DNA from: Candidatus Diapherotrites archaeon
GTDB lineage: Archaea > Iainarchaeota > Iainarchaeia > Iainarchaeales > 1-14-0-10-31-34
DNA: 64,000 nt
Assembly (NCBI GenBank): GCA_040755695.1
Contig: JBFMAK010000001.1
Location: 448,637 to 512,636 of the forward strand
Reading direction: 5' to 3'
Below are positions 33,819 to 42,176 of the stretch, piece after piece; the stretch's first letter is position 1, and each line of letters starts with the position of its first letter. The translations under genes were made by a program, and so were the position numbers. The notes under the pieces are model-generated. The model ran no database searches, was not told the origin of the DNA, and worked only from the letters and a program-made list of their open reading frames with translations.

Positions 33819-34127
33819 ATGAATAAAGTGAATTTCAGCCAGAAAGCCTGGGAGAAAATGAAGGAAATCCCGAAAGGCAGAATTTCAACTTACAAGGAAA
33901 TTGCAAAAGCAATAGGAAAACCCAAAGCAGTGCGCGCAGTAGGGAATGCCTGCAACAAGAATCCCTTTGCCCCGAAAGTACCCTGCCACAGGGTAGTGCA
34001 AAGCAACGGCAAAATAGGAGGCTTCGCGCAAGGAATTAAAAAAAAGAGAGAATTGCTGGAAAGCGAAGGCCTCAAAATAAGAAAAGGAAGGATTGTGAAT
34101 TTTGAAGAGAAATTGTTCAAATTCTGA
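33819..34127 (+). CDS. ogt: O6-alkylguanine-DNA alkyltransferase, single-domain
   Basis: 102 aa containing only the DNA-binding/active domain: IPKGRISTYKEIAKAIGKPKAVRAVGNACNKNPFAPKVPCHRVV with the acceptor Cys in PCHRVV, then GGFAQGIKKKRELLESEG. The Cys is present, so this is a suicide repair enzyme rather than an alkyltransferase-like protein (PWHR). The N-terminal ribonuclease-H-like domain of larger forms is missing. Its stop abuts the convergent kef gene. Confidence 0.92.
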   Translation: MNKVNFSQKAWEKMKEIPKGRISTYKEIAKAIGKPKAVRAVGNACNKNPFAPKVPCHRVVQSNGKIGGFAQGIKKKRELLESEGLKIRKGRIVNFEEKLFKF

Positions 34128-35906
34128 TTAAAGCCTGAATTTTTTTTCCTCTTTTTCTGTTTCGTCTTTTAAGTATTGAATGAATTCTTCCTTGTAGTTT
34201 TGGATGTCCAAGGTTTTACCTGTCTCAAGGAAGTGCATTATGTTCCTTATGAAGACATTGCTTCCAATGATGTCAGGCAGGATAACATAGTCTGCGCCTG
34301 CCTCGTATAATTTCAATGCGGCTTCCTTTGATTTGGCGCGAGAGAAAATTGTAATGTTTGAATTAAGGTTGCGTGCCTTCTTTGAAAGGAATAAAGACCT
34401 TTCAATTTCAGGAATTGTAATTATAAGCAGGGAGGCATTCCTTAAGTTCACTTTCTCCCAGAGCTCGTCATTCTCGATGTTCCCGTAAATTGCTTTGAGT
34501 CCTTTCCCTATCTGCTCGAATACAACTTCAGGGTCGTGGTCTACTACAATAACAGAATGCAAGTCATTCAATGCAGAGGCAATGCCAGAGCCTGTAACCC
34601 CGCAGCCCATTACAATAATGTGCTTTGAAAGCTCTGTTGTCTCGGGGATTCCCTCCAGTTCCCTTAATTTTTTCCTGAAGAACATGTTCTCCAAAAAAGG
34701 ATTATTATAGCGCGCCAGCCTCAAATAAATTCTTTCGCTGAAATCTATGAGGTAAGGGGTAATGGTCATTGTGATTGCAGTCACAATAATAATAATTGAG
34801 TAAATGTCCCGGGAAATGACATTGTGGGTTAATCCCTGGTTTGCAATAATGAAAGAGAACTCTGATACTTGCGCCAAGCCCAATCCAACTAAAACCCCAA
34901 TCCTGAAGCCGTAGCCTCCAAGGGCAGTAATTCCAACGAAAATCAAGGGCTTCAAGATTAACACAATCACAAACATTACTGCTGCAAGAAGCAAGGCGTA
35001 ACCCAAAGACATCGAGGAAAGGAAAGGCATTATCTGCATTCCCAGTGAAACAAAAAATATTGTTACAAAGAAGTCTCTCAAGCCCTTGATTTTTGAGGCC
35101 AATTCAATGTTGTAAGAGAGAGAGGAAAGGGAAAGCCCTGCAAGGAATGCCCCGACAGCAGGAGAGAAATCCAGCAGGTAAGACATAAAAATGAATAGAA
35201 AGCACATGCTCACTGCAGTCAAATACATTAATTCCTGAGATTTAATGGAGAAAGTTAATAGCTTTGAGAAGACATATCTTCCAAGCATGAACGCAAGGAA
35301 CACAAGCAAGGCTCCCTTAAGCAGGGTCATGCCTAAAAATCCCAAGGAAAAGAATTGAGTGCTCCCTGCAAGCAATGGCAAGGCAAAAATTACAATCAAA
35401 TCCTGCATTACAAGGAATCCAATCATGAGCCTTCCGTGCAGTGTGTTCAAGTGATGGTTGTCTGAAAGAATTTTCACCACAATTGTGGTACTACTGAATG
35501 CCAGAATCAAACCCAAATAAATTGAGGTAAGCAAAGCCAATCCTAGCAAATAAGAGAATATTGCAGTGAACAAAACAATCAATACAACTTGAAGGCCTGT
35601 GCCAAATAATATCAGCCTTCCAATATTCTTCATTTTGTTTAAATCTGATTCGACCCCAACAGTGAACAGAAGGAAAGCAATGCCTAGTTCGCTTAACAGC
35701 CTTACTGGTTCAGTGTTCCCTATAATTCCAAATCCTATTGGGCCAATTATGAGGCCTGCAATAATGTATGCAAGAATCATTGGCTGCTTCAAGAGCTTTG
35801 TTATTATAGCAGCAATAGTGGCAAAAACAACAATGATTCCTACATCGTACACTATGCCCAAAGTGGAAACAGAACCCAGCCCGGCAAAAAACGTGACATC
35901 AATCAT
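34128..35906 (-). CDS. Kef-type K+/H+ antiporter with RCK/TrkA-N domain
   Basis: 592 aa. Residues 1-390 are a CPA2 monovalent cation/proton antiporter (about 12-13 TM; QPMILAYIIAGLIIGP, FLVMQDLIVIFALPLL). Residues from about 425 are a TrkA-N Rossmann domain (HIIVMGCGVTGSGIASALNDLHSVIVVDHDPE, AIYGNIEN). NAD(H) binding would gate K+ efflux. Upstream lies a leader with two abutting hairpins and a tiny ORF. Confidence 0.9.
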   Translation of the reverse strand: MIDVTFFAGLGSVSTLGIVYDVGIIVVFATIAAIITKLLKQPMILAYIIAGLIIGPIGFGIIGNTEPVRLLSELGIAFLLFTVGVESDLNKMKNIGRLILFGTGLQVVLIVLFTAIFSYLLGLALLTSIYLGLILAFSSTTIVVKILSDNHHLNTLHGRLMIGFLVMQDLIVIFALPLLAGSTQFFSLGFLGMTLLKGALLVFLAFMLGRYVFSKLLTFSIKSQELMYLTAVSMCFLFIFMSYLLDFSPAVGAFLAGLSLSSLSYNIELASKIKGLRDFFVTIFFVSLGMQIMPFLSSMSLGYALLLAAVMFVIVLILKPLIFVGITALGGYGFRIGVLVGLGLAQVSEFSFIIANQGLTHNVISRDIYSIIIIVTAITMTITPYLIDFSERIYLRLARYNNPFLENMFFRKKLRELEGIPETTELSKHIIVMGCGVTGSGIASALNDLHSVIVVDHDPEVVFEQIGKGLKAIYGNIENDELWEKVNLRNASLLIITIPEIERSLFLSKKARNLNSNITIFSRAKSKEAALKLYEAGADYVILPDIIGSNVFIRNIMHFLETGKTLDIQNYKEEFIQYLKDETEKEEKKFRL

Positions 35907-35923
35907 TCAATCAACCCAAATTC

Positions 35924-35976
35924 ATTTCAATCCACTTCAACCTGTGGATTGAAATATTTCAAGCATAGCTTGAAAT
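35924..35976 (-). promoter_or_regulatory. Two directly abutting hairpins in the kef leader
   Basis: On the coding strand hairpin 1 is ATTTCAAGC/GCTTGAAAT (3-nt loop) and hairpin 2 is ATTTCAATCCAC/GTGGATTGAAAT with loop AGGTTGAA. They share the junction TTGAAATATTTCAA (35,949-35,962). Hairpin 2 ends in GAAATG, and that ATG opens a 4-codon ORF (MNLG) just before the kef start. Architecture is the same as at cmk although arms and loops differ. Confidence 0.65.
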
Positions 35977-36047
35977 CAGTAAAAATAGCGAATTAAAAGA
36001 ATAAAAGCTTTATGCAGAAAATGAGGAAAATGAAAAAAAGAGAATTG

Positions 36048-36275
36048 TTAATTTCTTTTCCTGCTGACACTTTTTCCTGTGTGAATTAATTCGTTTTTTA
36101 TTCCAGCAAGCTCTTTCCCTTGATCGTAAACCATCTTCCATAAAATTGCCTGCGAGCCAAGCAGGGCTGCAGCCAGTGTTTCTGCTTCAGGCGAATGCCC
36201 AAAAACCAGCCAGGCAAGAATAATCAAAGCAAAAACCAGGAAAACCCAGAAAACTATTGTCTTCCAGTCAACCAT
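36048..36275 (-). CDS. Small single-TM membrane protein, 75 aa
   Basis: One N-terminal TM helix (KTIVFWVFLVFALIILAWLVFG) followed by a short soluble part (SPEAETLAAALLGSQAILWKMVYDQGKELAGIKNELIHTGKSVSRKRN). I do not recognise a family. Its ATG directly follows the stop of the 29-aa microprotein upstream (TGA-ATG), so the two are translationally coupled. Confidence 0.6.
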   Translation of the reverse strand: MVDWKTIVFWVFLVFALIILAWLVFGHSPEAETLAAALLGSQAILWKMVYDQGKELAGIKNELIHTGKSVSRKRN

Positions 36276-36365
36276 TCAAACACCTTTCATTAAACTGAAA
36301 ACAATCAAAATAATCACAATAATTATCACAACCAAAATTATTACGTCAGACAAATTCAATTTCAT
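36276..36365 (-). CDS. 29-aa single-TM microprotein
   Basis: MKLNLSDVIILVVIIIVIILIVFSLMKGV: nearly the whole length is one TM helix. The stop TGA abuts the ATG of the next small membrane protein, which argues that it is a real coupled gene. Upstream is TTTTTAAGG as a possible TATA box and no close ribosome site, so a leaderless mRNA is possible. Function unknown. Confidence 0.55.
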   Translation of the reverse strand: MKLNLSDVIILVVIIIVIILIVFSLMKGV

Positions 36366-36445
36366 ACTTAATTAAAGAAATAGTTTCTCCTTAAAAAGAT
36401 TTCTCTACGACAATCACCAAACCTGCAGAATTAACTTGAATTCCT

Positions 36446-36459
36446 TGTTGTACAACAAC
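36446..36459. promoter_or_regulatory. 14-bp palindrome upstream of small membrane-protein operon
   Basis: TTGTTGTACAACAA is a perfect 14-bp palindrome in the gap between the 80-aa basic gene and the microprotein operon, about 80 bp upstream of the latter. It may be an operator; nothing else in the gap is recognisable. Confidence 0.35.
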
Positions 36460-36472
36460 TGTATATTCCCAA

Positions 36473-36715
36473 TTATTTTCTCTTTCTTCTTGCTACTGGT
36501 CCTTTAGAGAAATATAAATCTTTGGCTTTGCCTTTTATTACTGGATAGGATGGAGGCACACTAAAAGACTCTAATTTTTCTTTAACCTCTCTTTTTAATT
36601 TGCGTCGTTCTCGTGTCCACGTCCCTTTAGTAGAAAGTCTTCCAATTCCATGAGCCCATTCTCTTATTTTATGTATCTTCTTCTTATCTCTTATTTTTTT
36701 AAAAGGTTTTTTCAT
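36473..36715 (-). CDS. Basic hypothetical protein, 80 aa
   Basis: About 40% Lys/Arg (KKPFKKIRDKKKIHKIREWAHGIGR...TWTRERRKLKREVKEKLESF...ARRKRK). Probably a nucleic acid-binding or nucleoid protein. No family recognised. Its style (short, very basic, GTWTRERR/GPVARRKRK) resembles the three-gene basic-protein operon at 38.2-39.5 kb on the other side of cysS, so they may be part of one element. Confidence 0.55.
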   Translation of the reverse strand: MKKPFKKIRDKKKIHKIREWAHGIGRLSTKGTWTRERRKLKREVKEKLESFSVPPSYPVIKGKAKDLYFSKGPVARRKRK

Positions 36716-36777
36716 TAGCCTATCACCTCATTTAATAAAACTCTTTTCTCCTATAAAAACCTTGCCCAAAATTCGCT

Positions 36778-38181
36778 TCATTTTACTCTCTTCCATTTCA
36801 CGCCGTCTCTGGTGTCATCCAATTGAATGCCTTTCTCCAGCAGTTCTTTTCTGATTGCATCTGCTTCAGCAAACTTCTTTTCCTTCCTGTACTGCTCTCT
36901 CTTTTTTATGAGGTCTTCAATTTCTTTTTCTATTTTCTCTTCCCTGAACCCAAGGAGTCCAAGCACTTTATCAAACTTATTCATTAAAGCAAGAACTTTT
37001 TTGGCATCCTTCTCTCCCAATTCATTTGAATCCATAAGCCTGTTTGCTTCCTTCATGAAGTCAAATATCCTGCTTAAAGCAAGAGCAATGTTCAAATCAT
37101 CATCCATTGCGTCCTCAAATTCTTTTTCTATTCCTGCAATCAATTCATTAATCTTCTTGTTCTCCTTTTTTTGCTTTATAGTCTTCAATTTTTCAATGAA
37201 CTCCCTGAACTTTTCTATTACATTCTTTGCTGAATTCAATCCTTCAAAACTTAAGTTTAATTCATTCCTGTAATGGGTTGAAATGAGAAGGAATCTGATT
37301 GCTTTAGGGTCATAATTTTTTTTGAGGAGGTCCCTTAAAGTGTAAAAATTTCCCAAGGACTTTGACATCTTTTTTCCTTCTACGATCAAGTGAGAATTAT
37401 GAAGCCAGTAATTCACAAACTTTTTGCCTGTAGCTCCCTCGCTTTGGGCTATCTCGTTCTCGTGGTGCGGAAACATGTTGTCAGTTCCGCCCGTATGAAT
37501 GTCAAAGCTTTCCCCCAAATACTTCATGCTCATTGCACTGCATTCAATGTGCCAGCCAGGCCTTCCTTTCCCTAATTCAGCCTCCCAGAATACATTGCCG
37601 TCCTCTTCGCTCCATGCCTTCCATAAAGCGAAATCCTTTGCCTCCTCTTTCTCGTACTCGTCCTGGCTTACCCTTGCGCCTTCCTTTAATTTCTTTATTT
37701 TGAAGTGGGACAGTCTTCCATAGTCCTTGAATTTCTTTATGCTGAAATAAATGCTTTCGTCTTCGCCCTTGTAGGCAAGACCTTTCTTCAATAATTTTTT
37801 TATTAATTCAACCATTTCAGGAATATGCTTTGTTGCTTCAGGGTAATGCTCTGCCTTCTCTATGTTCAAGGTTTGAATGTCTTCAAAGAATGCCTTCTTG
37901 TATTTCTGCGTGAATTCATTCAATGATATTCCTTCTTCTTTTGCTCCCTTTATTGTCTTGTCGTCAACATCAGTCAGATTTATTACCTGCGTTACCTTGA
38001 ATCCCTTGTATTCCAAGTATCTTCTCAGCAGGTCGTCAAAAATGTAAGCCCTGTAATTCCCTATGTGCGGATAATTGTATACAGTAGGGCCGCAGGTGTA
38101 CATTCTAACTTCCTTTGCCTTCAAGGGCTTGAATTCCTCTTTCTTTCTTGAAAGCGTATTATAAAACTTGAGCAATTCCAC
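36778..38181 (-). CDS. cysS: Cysteinyl-tRNA synthetase
   Basis: About 467 aa, class I. HIGH motif in YNYPHIGNYRAY, zinc ligands in YTCGPT, GWHIECSAM and PHHENEIAQSE, and KMSKSLGNFYTL. The start is placed at a GTG before ELLKFYNTLSRKK, the usual N-terminus; a TTG at 38,199 would add six residues. The C-terminal DALR-like helices and the terminal DTRDGVKWKR are present. Full length for archaeal CysRS. Confidence 0.95.
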   Translation of the reverse strand: MELLKFYNTLSRKKEEFKPLKAKEVRMYTCGPTVYNYPHIGNYRAYIFDDLLRRYLEYKGFKVTQVINLTDVDDKTIKGAKEEGISLNEFTQKYKKAFFEDIQTLNIEKAEHYPEATKHIPEMVELIKKLLKKGLAYKGEDESIYFSIKKFKDYGRLSHFKIKKLKEGARVSQDEYEKEEAKDFALWKAWSEEDGNVFWEAELGKGRPGWHIECSAMSMKYLGESFDIHTGGTDNMFPHHENEIAQSEGATGKKFVNYWLHNSHLIVEGKKMSKSLGNFYTLRDLLKKNYDPKAIRFLLISTHYRNELNLSFEGLNSAKNVIEKFREFIEKLKTIKQKKENKKINELIAGIEKEFEDAMDDDLNIALALSRIFDFMKEANRLMDSNELGEKDAKKVLALMNKFDKVLGLLGFREEKIEKEIEDLIKKREQYRKEKKFAEADAIRKELLEKGIQLDDTRDGVKWKRVK

Positions 38182-38219
38182 CACTACATTATTATACAAC
38201 CAAAAACAATAAAATTGCT

Positions 38220-38489
38220 ATGCCTAAAGGAAAAAGAACAAAAACCCCAAACTGGATGGTAAAAGGCCGGCAGAAAGATTTGAGAAACAAGCCTAAACCT
38301 AAATGGGATTTCAGAAAAAAACCTGAACGCCCATTGGATTCAGGGGAAATACACATGTTTGCAATGTATCACGGAAAACAATTAAGAAAATCGGGAATCA
38401 GAAAAATAACTGAAACAGAAAATAAATTTGTAATAGAATATGTTGACAATGCCGTGCAATTCCTTCCTAAGCCGCATTTGAAAAAATGA
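38220..38489 (+). CDS. Basic unknown protein, first gene of a three-gene operon
   Basis: 89 aa, rich in Lys/Arg/Pro (PKGKRTKTPNWMVKGRQKDLRNKPKPKWDFRKKPERPLDSGEIHMFAMYHGKQLRKSGIRKITETENKFVIEYVDNAVQFLP). An unstructured basic N-terminus is followed by a small alpha/beta part. I recognise no family. It starts 39 bp from the divergent cysS and runs 16 bp ahead of the next gene. Confidence 0.6.
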   Translation: MPKGKRTKTPNWMVKGRQKDLRNKPKPKWDFRKKPERPLDSGEIHMFAMYHGKQLRKSGIRKITETENKFVIEYVDNAVQFLPKPHLKK

Positions 38490-38505
38490 AATAAAAGGAA
38501 AACTT

Positions 38506-38769
38506 ATGCCCTCAAAAATTTTCAGCCAAGTGAAAAAGAGAAAAAACGTGCACGGCAAATTAAAAGGCCAGTGGAGGTATGTTGAGCGCATTAAAAGATT
38601 AAATCCAGGTCAAGTGAAGTCATTCCTAAATAATTACAGAAAACTTCTATGCATTTCTAAAGAGGAGGCTGCCAAAATTAAAATAATAACCGAAAAAAAA
38701 GACGTCCTTGTAATTTGGTATGATAAAAATAAACGCCGCACTGTATCCAAAAGCCTCCTGAAAAAATAA
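38506..38769 (+). CDS. Basic unknown protein, second gene of the operon
   Basis: 87 aa: KIFSQVKKRKNVHGKLKGQWRYVERIKRLNPGQVKSFLNNYRKLLCISKEEAAKIKIITEKKDVLVIWYDKNKRRTVSKSLL. Basic, with a helical middle and two C-terminal strands. AAAGGAAA precedes the start. No family recognised; likely nucleic acid-binding from composition only. Confidence 0.6.
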   Translation: MPSKIFSQVKKRKNVHGKLKGQWRYVERIKRLNPGQVKSFLNNYRKLLCISKEEAAKIKIITEKKDVLVIWYDKNKRRTVSKSLLKK

Positions 38770-38800
38770 AAAATCAGTCATATTGAGAAAGGTGATGTGA

Positions 38801-39469
38801 ATGGGTTTTGGTCCTCGCTCTTATAGACAATTCAAAAAGGTCAGAGGTCGCAAATATTCTTCGTATGGTGAATTAACTAGATTCATATATGAAAAAGAAG
38901 GCAAAAAGCGTTTGGATTGGGAGGGCAAAAGAGAATTAGAGAAAAAAAGAATAAAACTGCAGGAAAAGCAAAAAATGCTTGAAAGGCATCAAAGAAAAGC
39001 TTTCTTGAAAGATGTTCAAGCGAACCCCATTCGCTTTAAAACCAGCGACGGAAGCAAAGTAAGAATACTGCGCCACGTTTTTGAAAACATTTTTGCGGGT
39101 ACACGGCACAACCCCAGGGCACTGGCATTAGTATTTGTTAACGGCAAAAAAATATTCTTTTACAAGAGCAGTGGAGAATCAAGCAAACGACCGGGAAAAT
39201 GGCTGCCAACAATGGGGCCAACAAAAATAGTGGATTACGAAAAAAATGACTTTAAGTTGGATTGGCTGGAAAAAGTGCCAGGCCATTATATAGGAGAAAA
39301 GCCAGTCCTTGAATTTGCTCCGTGGGTGAATGAAGTCAGCCAAAAACTCAAGCAATCAGAAAACCGACTCAAATTTCATTTGGATTGGAACAAGCACACT
39401 TATGTAAAAATACTTGAATTGTTTAAGGTAATTCCATTCACGGAGAAAAAAACTGATGATATTTGGTAA
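38801..39469 (+). CDS. Unknown protein, third gene of the operon
   Basis: 222 aa. Residues 1-75 are basic and helical (RQFKKVRGRKYSSYGELTRFIYEKEGKKRLDWEGKRELEKKRIKLQEKQKMLERHQ); the rest is alpha/beta (VRILRHVFENIFAGTRHNPRALALVFVNGKKIFFYKSSGESS, GHYIGEKPVLEFAPWVNE). GGTGATG precedes the ATG. I do not recognise a domain; the conserved-looking HNPRALALVFVNGKKIFFYKS could be a core strand pair of an unknown fold. Confidence 0.6.
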   Translation: MGFGPRSYRQFKKVRGRKYSSYGELTRFIYEKEGKKRLDWEGKRELEKKRIKLQEKQKMLERHQRKAFLKDVQANPIRFKTSDGSKVRILRHVFENIFAGTRHNPRALALVFVNGKKIFFYKSSGESSKRPGKWLPTMGPTKIVDYEKNDFKLDWLEKVPGHYIGEKPVLEFAPWVNEVSQKLKQSENRLKFHLDWNKHTYVKILELFKVIPFTEKKTDDIW

Positions 39470-39478
39470 TTTCAGGAG

Positions 39479-39931
39479 TTATTCCACTTTTACTTTGACT
39501 GTCTTGCCGGCTTTGCGGGAAGGGAATTTTTTGGGGAGATCTAATTCAAGGATTCCGTTCCTGAGCTCGGCTTTTGCTTTCTCTGGAATGACTTCTGCTG
39601 GCAAAGGAATGCTCCTGTAAAAGCTCTGATACTTTCTTTCCTTGTAGAAATAGCCTTTCTCTTTTTCTTCTCTTTCTGCTTTTGCTTTTGCGCTTAAAGT
39701 CAGCTGCCTTTCTGTTAAATCAATGTTTAATCCTTTCTTGTCTGTGCCTGGAATTTCTGCTGAAATCTTCAGGCTTGGCCCTGTGTCCTTTATGTCAATC
39801 AACGGCGCCCTTATGAGCTCGTGTGGAAGCTTCATCCTGATTGGAGCAAGAAAGTCTTCGTCAAAAAATCCTAGTCCTCTCTCCCTTTTCTTGAGTTTCC
39901 TGAATGGATCCCATATGTCTACTTCATTCAT
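39479..39931 (-). CDS. Small heat-shock protein (Hsp20/alpha-crystallin)
   Basis: 150 aa: alpha-crystallin domain from IDIKDTGPSLKISAEIPGTDKKGLNIDLTERQLTLSAKAKAE to FYRSIPLPAEVIPEKAKAELRNGILELDLPK, with the G-I-L-E-L and RSIPLP signature. An ATP-independent holdase. The C-terminal I-x-I/V tail is reduced to VKVKVE. AAGGAGG lies seven bases upstream. Convergent with the unknown operon. Confidence 0.93.
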   Translation of the reverse strand: MNEVDIWDPFRKLKKRERGLGFFDEDFLAPIRMKLPHELIRAPLIDIKDTGPSLKISAEIPGTDKKGLNIDLTERQLTLSAKAKAEREEKEKGYFYKERKYQSFYRSIPLPAEVIPEKAKAELRNGILELDLPKKFPSRKAGKTVKVKVE

Positions 39932-39950
39932 TTTTATACACCTCCTTAAA

Positions 39951-40580
39951 TTAAATTAAGGTTGGGCTGAAGAAAAGCATTAATGCAATCAATATAAGCC
40001 AGACAATGAATGCCTTGCCTCCAGTGAATTCAGTGAATTCTCTTACAATGACATAATACATGTACAGGGACAAAATGAATAATGCGAATGCAATCAATGC
40101 AAAGACAACCAATGGAAGTAAATTAATTGAATTGGGGTTCTGCTGGAGTTCTGCAGCAAACTGCACTGCAAACTCGTTTGTGCCTAATTCTCCTTGATTC
40201 AATTGTTTTGTTAAATCCAAGAGCTTTCCCGAAACAGTCAATGGAATGAAAAGCATCATGACGATAACGAAAGCAGAGCTCAAGACCTTCACTAAAGCAA
40301 AAGAGCTTGCCACGCCAGCAAAATGCCTTTTCTTTTCTCTAACGCCAAAAACATAACCTAAAAACATTAAAACCAAAGAAAAGGCAAGCCAGACGACAAG
40401 CAGTGAAATCAATAATAGAATAAAATTAACAAAATCTATTTTCATGCCGTAAACTAAATTTCCAATAAGCGCAAGTACTGCAGGCGCAAGCACAAGGACA
40501 ACGCTTAACCCCAAAGAAGGCTTGTTCATTGCGTCAATTATGGTTTTCTTAGGGCTGTAAAATACTCCTAAAATATTCAT
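39951..40580 (-). CDS. YIP1-like multi-pass membrane protein
   Basis: 209 aa with five TM helices, opening with ILGVFYSPKKTIIDAM and followed by an FGVREKKRHFAGVASSFALVKVLSSAFVIVMML stretch as in archaeal Yip1/DUF-type proteins. No catalytic motif. Co-directional with and 19 bp ahead of hsp20, so it may share the same transcript. Confidence 0.6.
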   Translation of the reverse strand: MNILGVFYSPKKTIIDAMNKPSLGLSVVLVLAPAVLALIGNLVYGMKIDFVNFILLLISLLVVWLAFSLVLMFLGYVFGVREKKRHFAGVASSFALVKVLSSAFVIVMMLFIPLTVSGKLLDLTKQLNQGELGTNEFAVQFAAELQQNPNSINLLPLVVFALIAFALFILSLYMYYVIVREFTEFTGGKAFIVWLILIALMLFFSPTLI

Positions 40581-40635
40581 TTTCTTTCCCCTGTTATTTC
40601 TCCTTTAAAATTAAGGCAATTCATTATTTAAAAAA

Positions 40636-41613
40636 TTATGCTGTAATCCCCTTAAACGCCTTCCTTGCAGGCTCTAATATTTCAATCAATTCCATTGCAA
40701 CAGCATTCTTCAAGTCCTGGGGATGCAGTTTCTTTTCCTCAAACTCTCTTTTCAATTCAGAAAAACCAGAGAAAGAAATTCTTCCCCCAAACTTTTGTGG
40801 CCTTTCAATTTCAAGGCTTTTCTTCCTCGGAAAAATAATTAATTCTGCTATCTCAAGCAATGCATTGCCTTTTGCTTCGCCTTCAACACAGTAAGCCTTG
40901 TTAATTTTATTCTTTATGTCCTGCTCTGAATCATTAACAGAAATCATTGTCTCAGGGACAGAAGAAGACATCTTGCTGCCAGGGCCTCTTAATGAATCAA
41001 TTAATGGCGTGTGAACAAACAAGGGCTTTCTTCCTTCTATTTCCTGCATTATCTCCCTTGCGAGCATGTGAATCTTTCTCTGCTCCAATCCTGCTTCTGT
41101 TAAATCGACATTCAAGTGCTTTATGTCTGCCACCTGCATTAAGGGGTAAACAGCCTGCGAAACATGCGCGTTCTCTATGTCCCTTGCAATTTCTTGCATT
41201 GACCTCAAAGCCCTGTTCAATGTAGTGTGAAGAGACAACTTCAATAAATCATCAAAGTATTCTCTTGTCCTCTGAAAGCTTGAGCCCAAAACGAATTCAG
41301 CTTCCTTCAGGCCTAACGCCTGAAATCCTTTCATCCAAATCTTTGCCTGCTTTTCCACGAAATCCCAGTTGCCTTTCCTGTTCAGCCAGCCGTGATAGTC
41401 TGCAAGAAGAACTTTCACCTTGAATTCTGCTTTTCCCAAATCAACCAATTTGTTTATTGTTACTAAATGCCCTAAGTGTATTGGGCCTGAAGGCTCATAG
41501 CCGCAGTAAGCAATTGGATCCTTTTTCTTTTCAGTCAATTCCCTTATTTCAGGTTCAGTAATGAGTTCTGCTGAATTCCTTGCAATCAATTCAAACTTTT
41601 CTTGTGCGTTCAA
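40636..41613 (-). CDS. tyrS: Tyrosyl-tRNA synthetase (archaeal type)
   Basis: 325 aa, class I. CGYEPSGPIHLGHLVTINKL (HIGH-like), Tyr/ATP-site VYPLMQVADIKHLNVDLTEAGLEQRKIHMLARE and the KMSSS loop, all of the archaeal/eukaryotic short form. Start and length are normal. Transcribed divergently from the FAD synthetase gene across 47 bp. Confidence 0.96.
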   Translation of the reverse strand: MNAQEKFELIARNSAELITEPEIRELTEKKKDPIAYCGYEPSGPIHLGHLVTINKLVDLGKAEFKVKVLLADYHGWLNRKGNWDFVEKQAKIWMKGFQALGLKEAEFVLGSSFQRTREYFDDLLKLSLHTTLNRALRSMQEIARDIENAHVSQAVYPLMQVADIKHLNVDLTEAGLEQRKIHMLAREIMQEIEGRKPLFVHTPLIDSLRGPGSKMSSSVPETMISVNDSEQDIKNKINKAYCVEGEAKGNALLEIAELIIFPRKKSLEIERPQKFGGRISFSGFSELKREFEEKKLHPQDLKNAVAMELIEILEPARKAFKGITA

Positions 41614-41660
41614 TTAAACCACATAAAATAAAAAGCCTTAAGTGTTTAAATTAGTTTACC

Positions 41661-42143
41661 ATGCCAGCAAAACCAGAACAGAAAAAATTAAAGAAAGGGA
41701 TAATACACAAGCCCTCTCGCGTCCTTGTATTTGGAACCTTTGACATCCTTCATCCGGGGCATCTCTATTACCTCGAAGAAGCAAAAAAGTACGGTGATGA
41801 ACTCTGCGTTATTGTTGCAAGGGACGAAACAGTAAGGAAAGTGAAAGGCAGATATCCTGTAATGGATGAATTGAACAGGGTGAAATTAATTAATGCATTA
41901 AAGGTAGTTGACAGGGCAGTATTAGGATGCAAGGGAGACATTTACGCCAGAGTAAGAGAGTTGCAGCCTGACATTATCTGCTTGGGCTACGACCAGCAGC
42001 CTCCAATAGAAGAATTAAGGAACGAGTTAGAGAAGGTTGGAATGCAGGTCGAAATGTACCGCATCAAGCCCTTCAATCCAGAGCAACTGCAGTCCACCAA
42101 AATAAAACAGAAAGTAATTGAAGCCCAGAAAAAGAAACAATAG
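41661..42143 (+). CDS. ribL: FAD synthetase / cytidylyltransferase-like (RibL type)
   Basis: 160 aa. VLVFGTFDILHPGHLYYLEEAKKYGDELCVIVARDETVRKVKGRYPVMDELNRVKLINALKVVDRAVLG has the HxGH nucleotidyltransferase motif (GTFDILHPGH) and matches archaeal RibL, which adenylylates FMN to FAD. A lysine-rich N-terminus and tail flank it. It is a leaderless-type start just after a promoter. Confidence 0.9.
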   Translation: MPAKPEQKKLKKGIIHKPSRVLVFGTFDILHPGHLYYLEEAKKYGDELCVIVARDETVRKVKGRYPVMDELNRVKLINALKVVDRAVLGCKGDIYARVRELQPDIICLGYDQQPPIEELRNELEKVGMQVEMYRIKPFNPEQLQSTKIKQKVIEAQKKKQ

Positions 42144-42176
42144 CTTTTTTAAGCAGAAAGACCCTTTTCTTATTTC

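Noticed and set aside
35924-35976. CRISPR repeat (ATTTCAATCC...GGATTGAAAT)
   Set aside because: End words look CRISPR-like, but there is no second identical repeat at spacer distance, arms differ between the hairpins, and no cas genes occur in the window.
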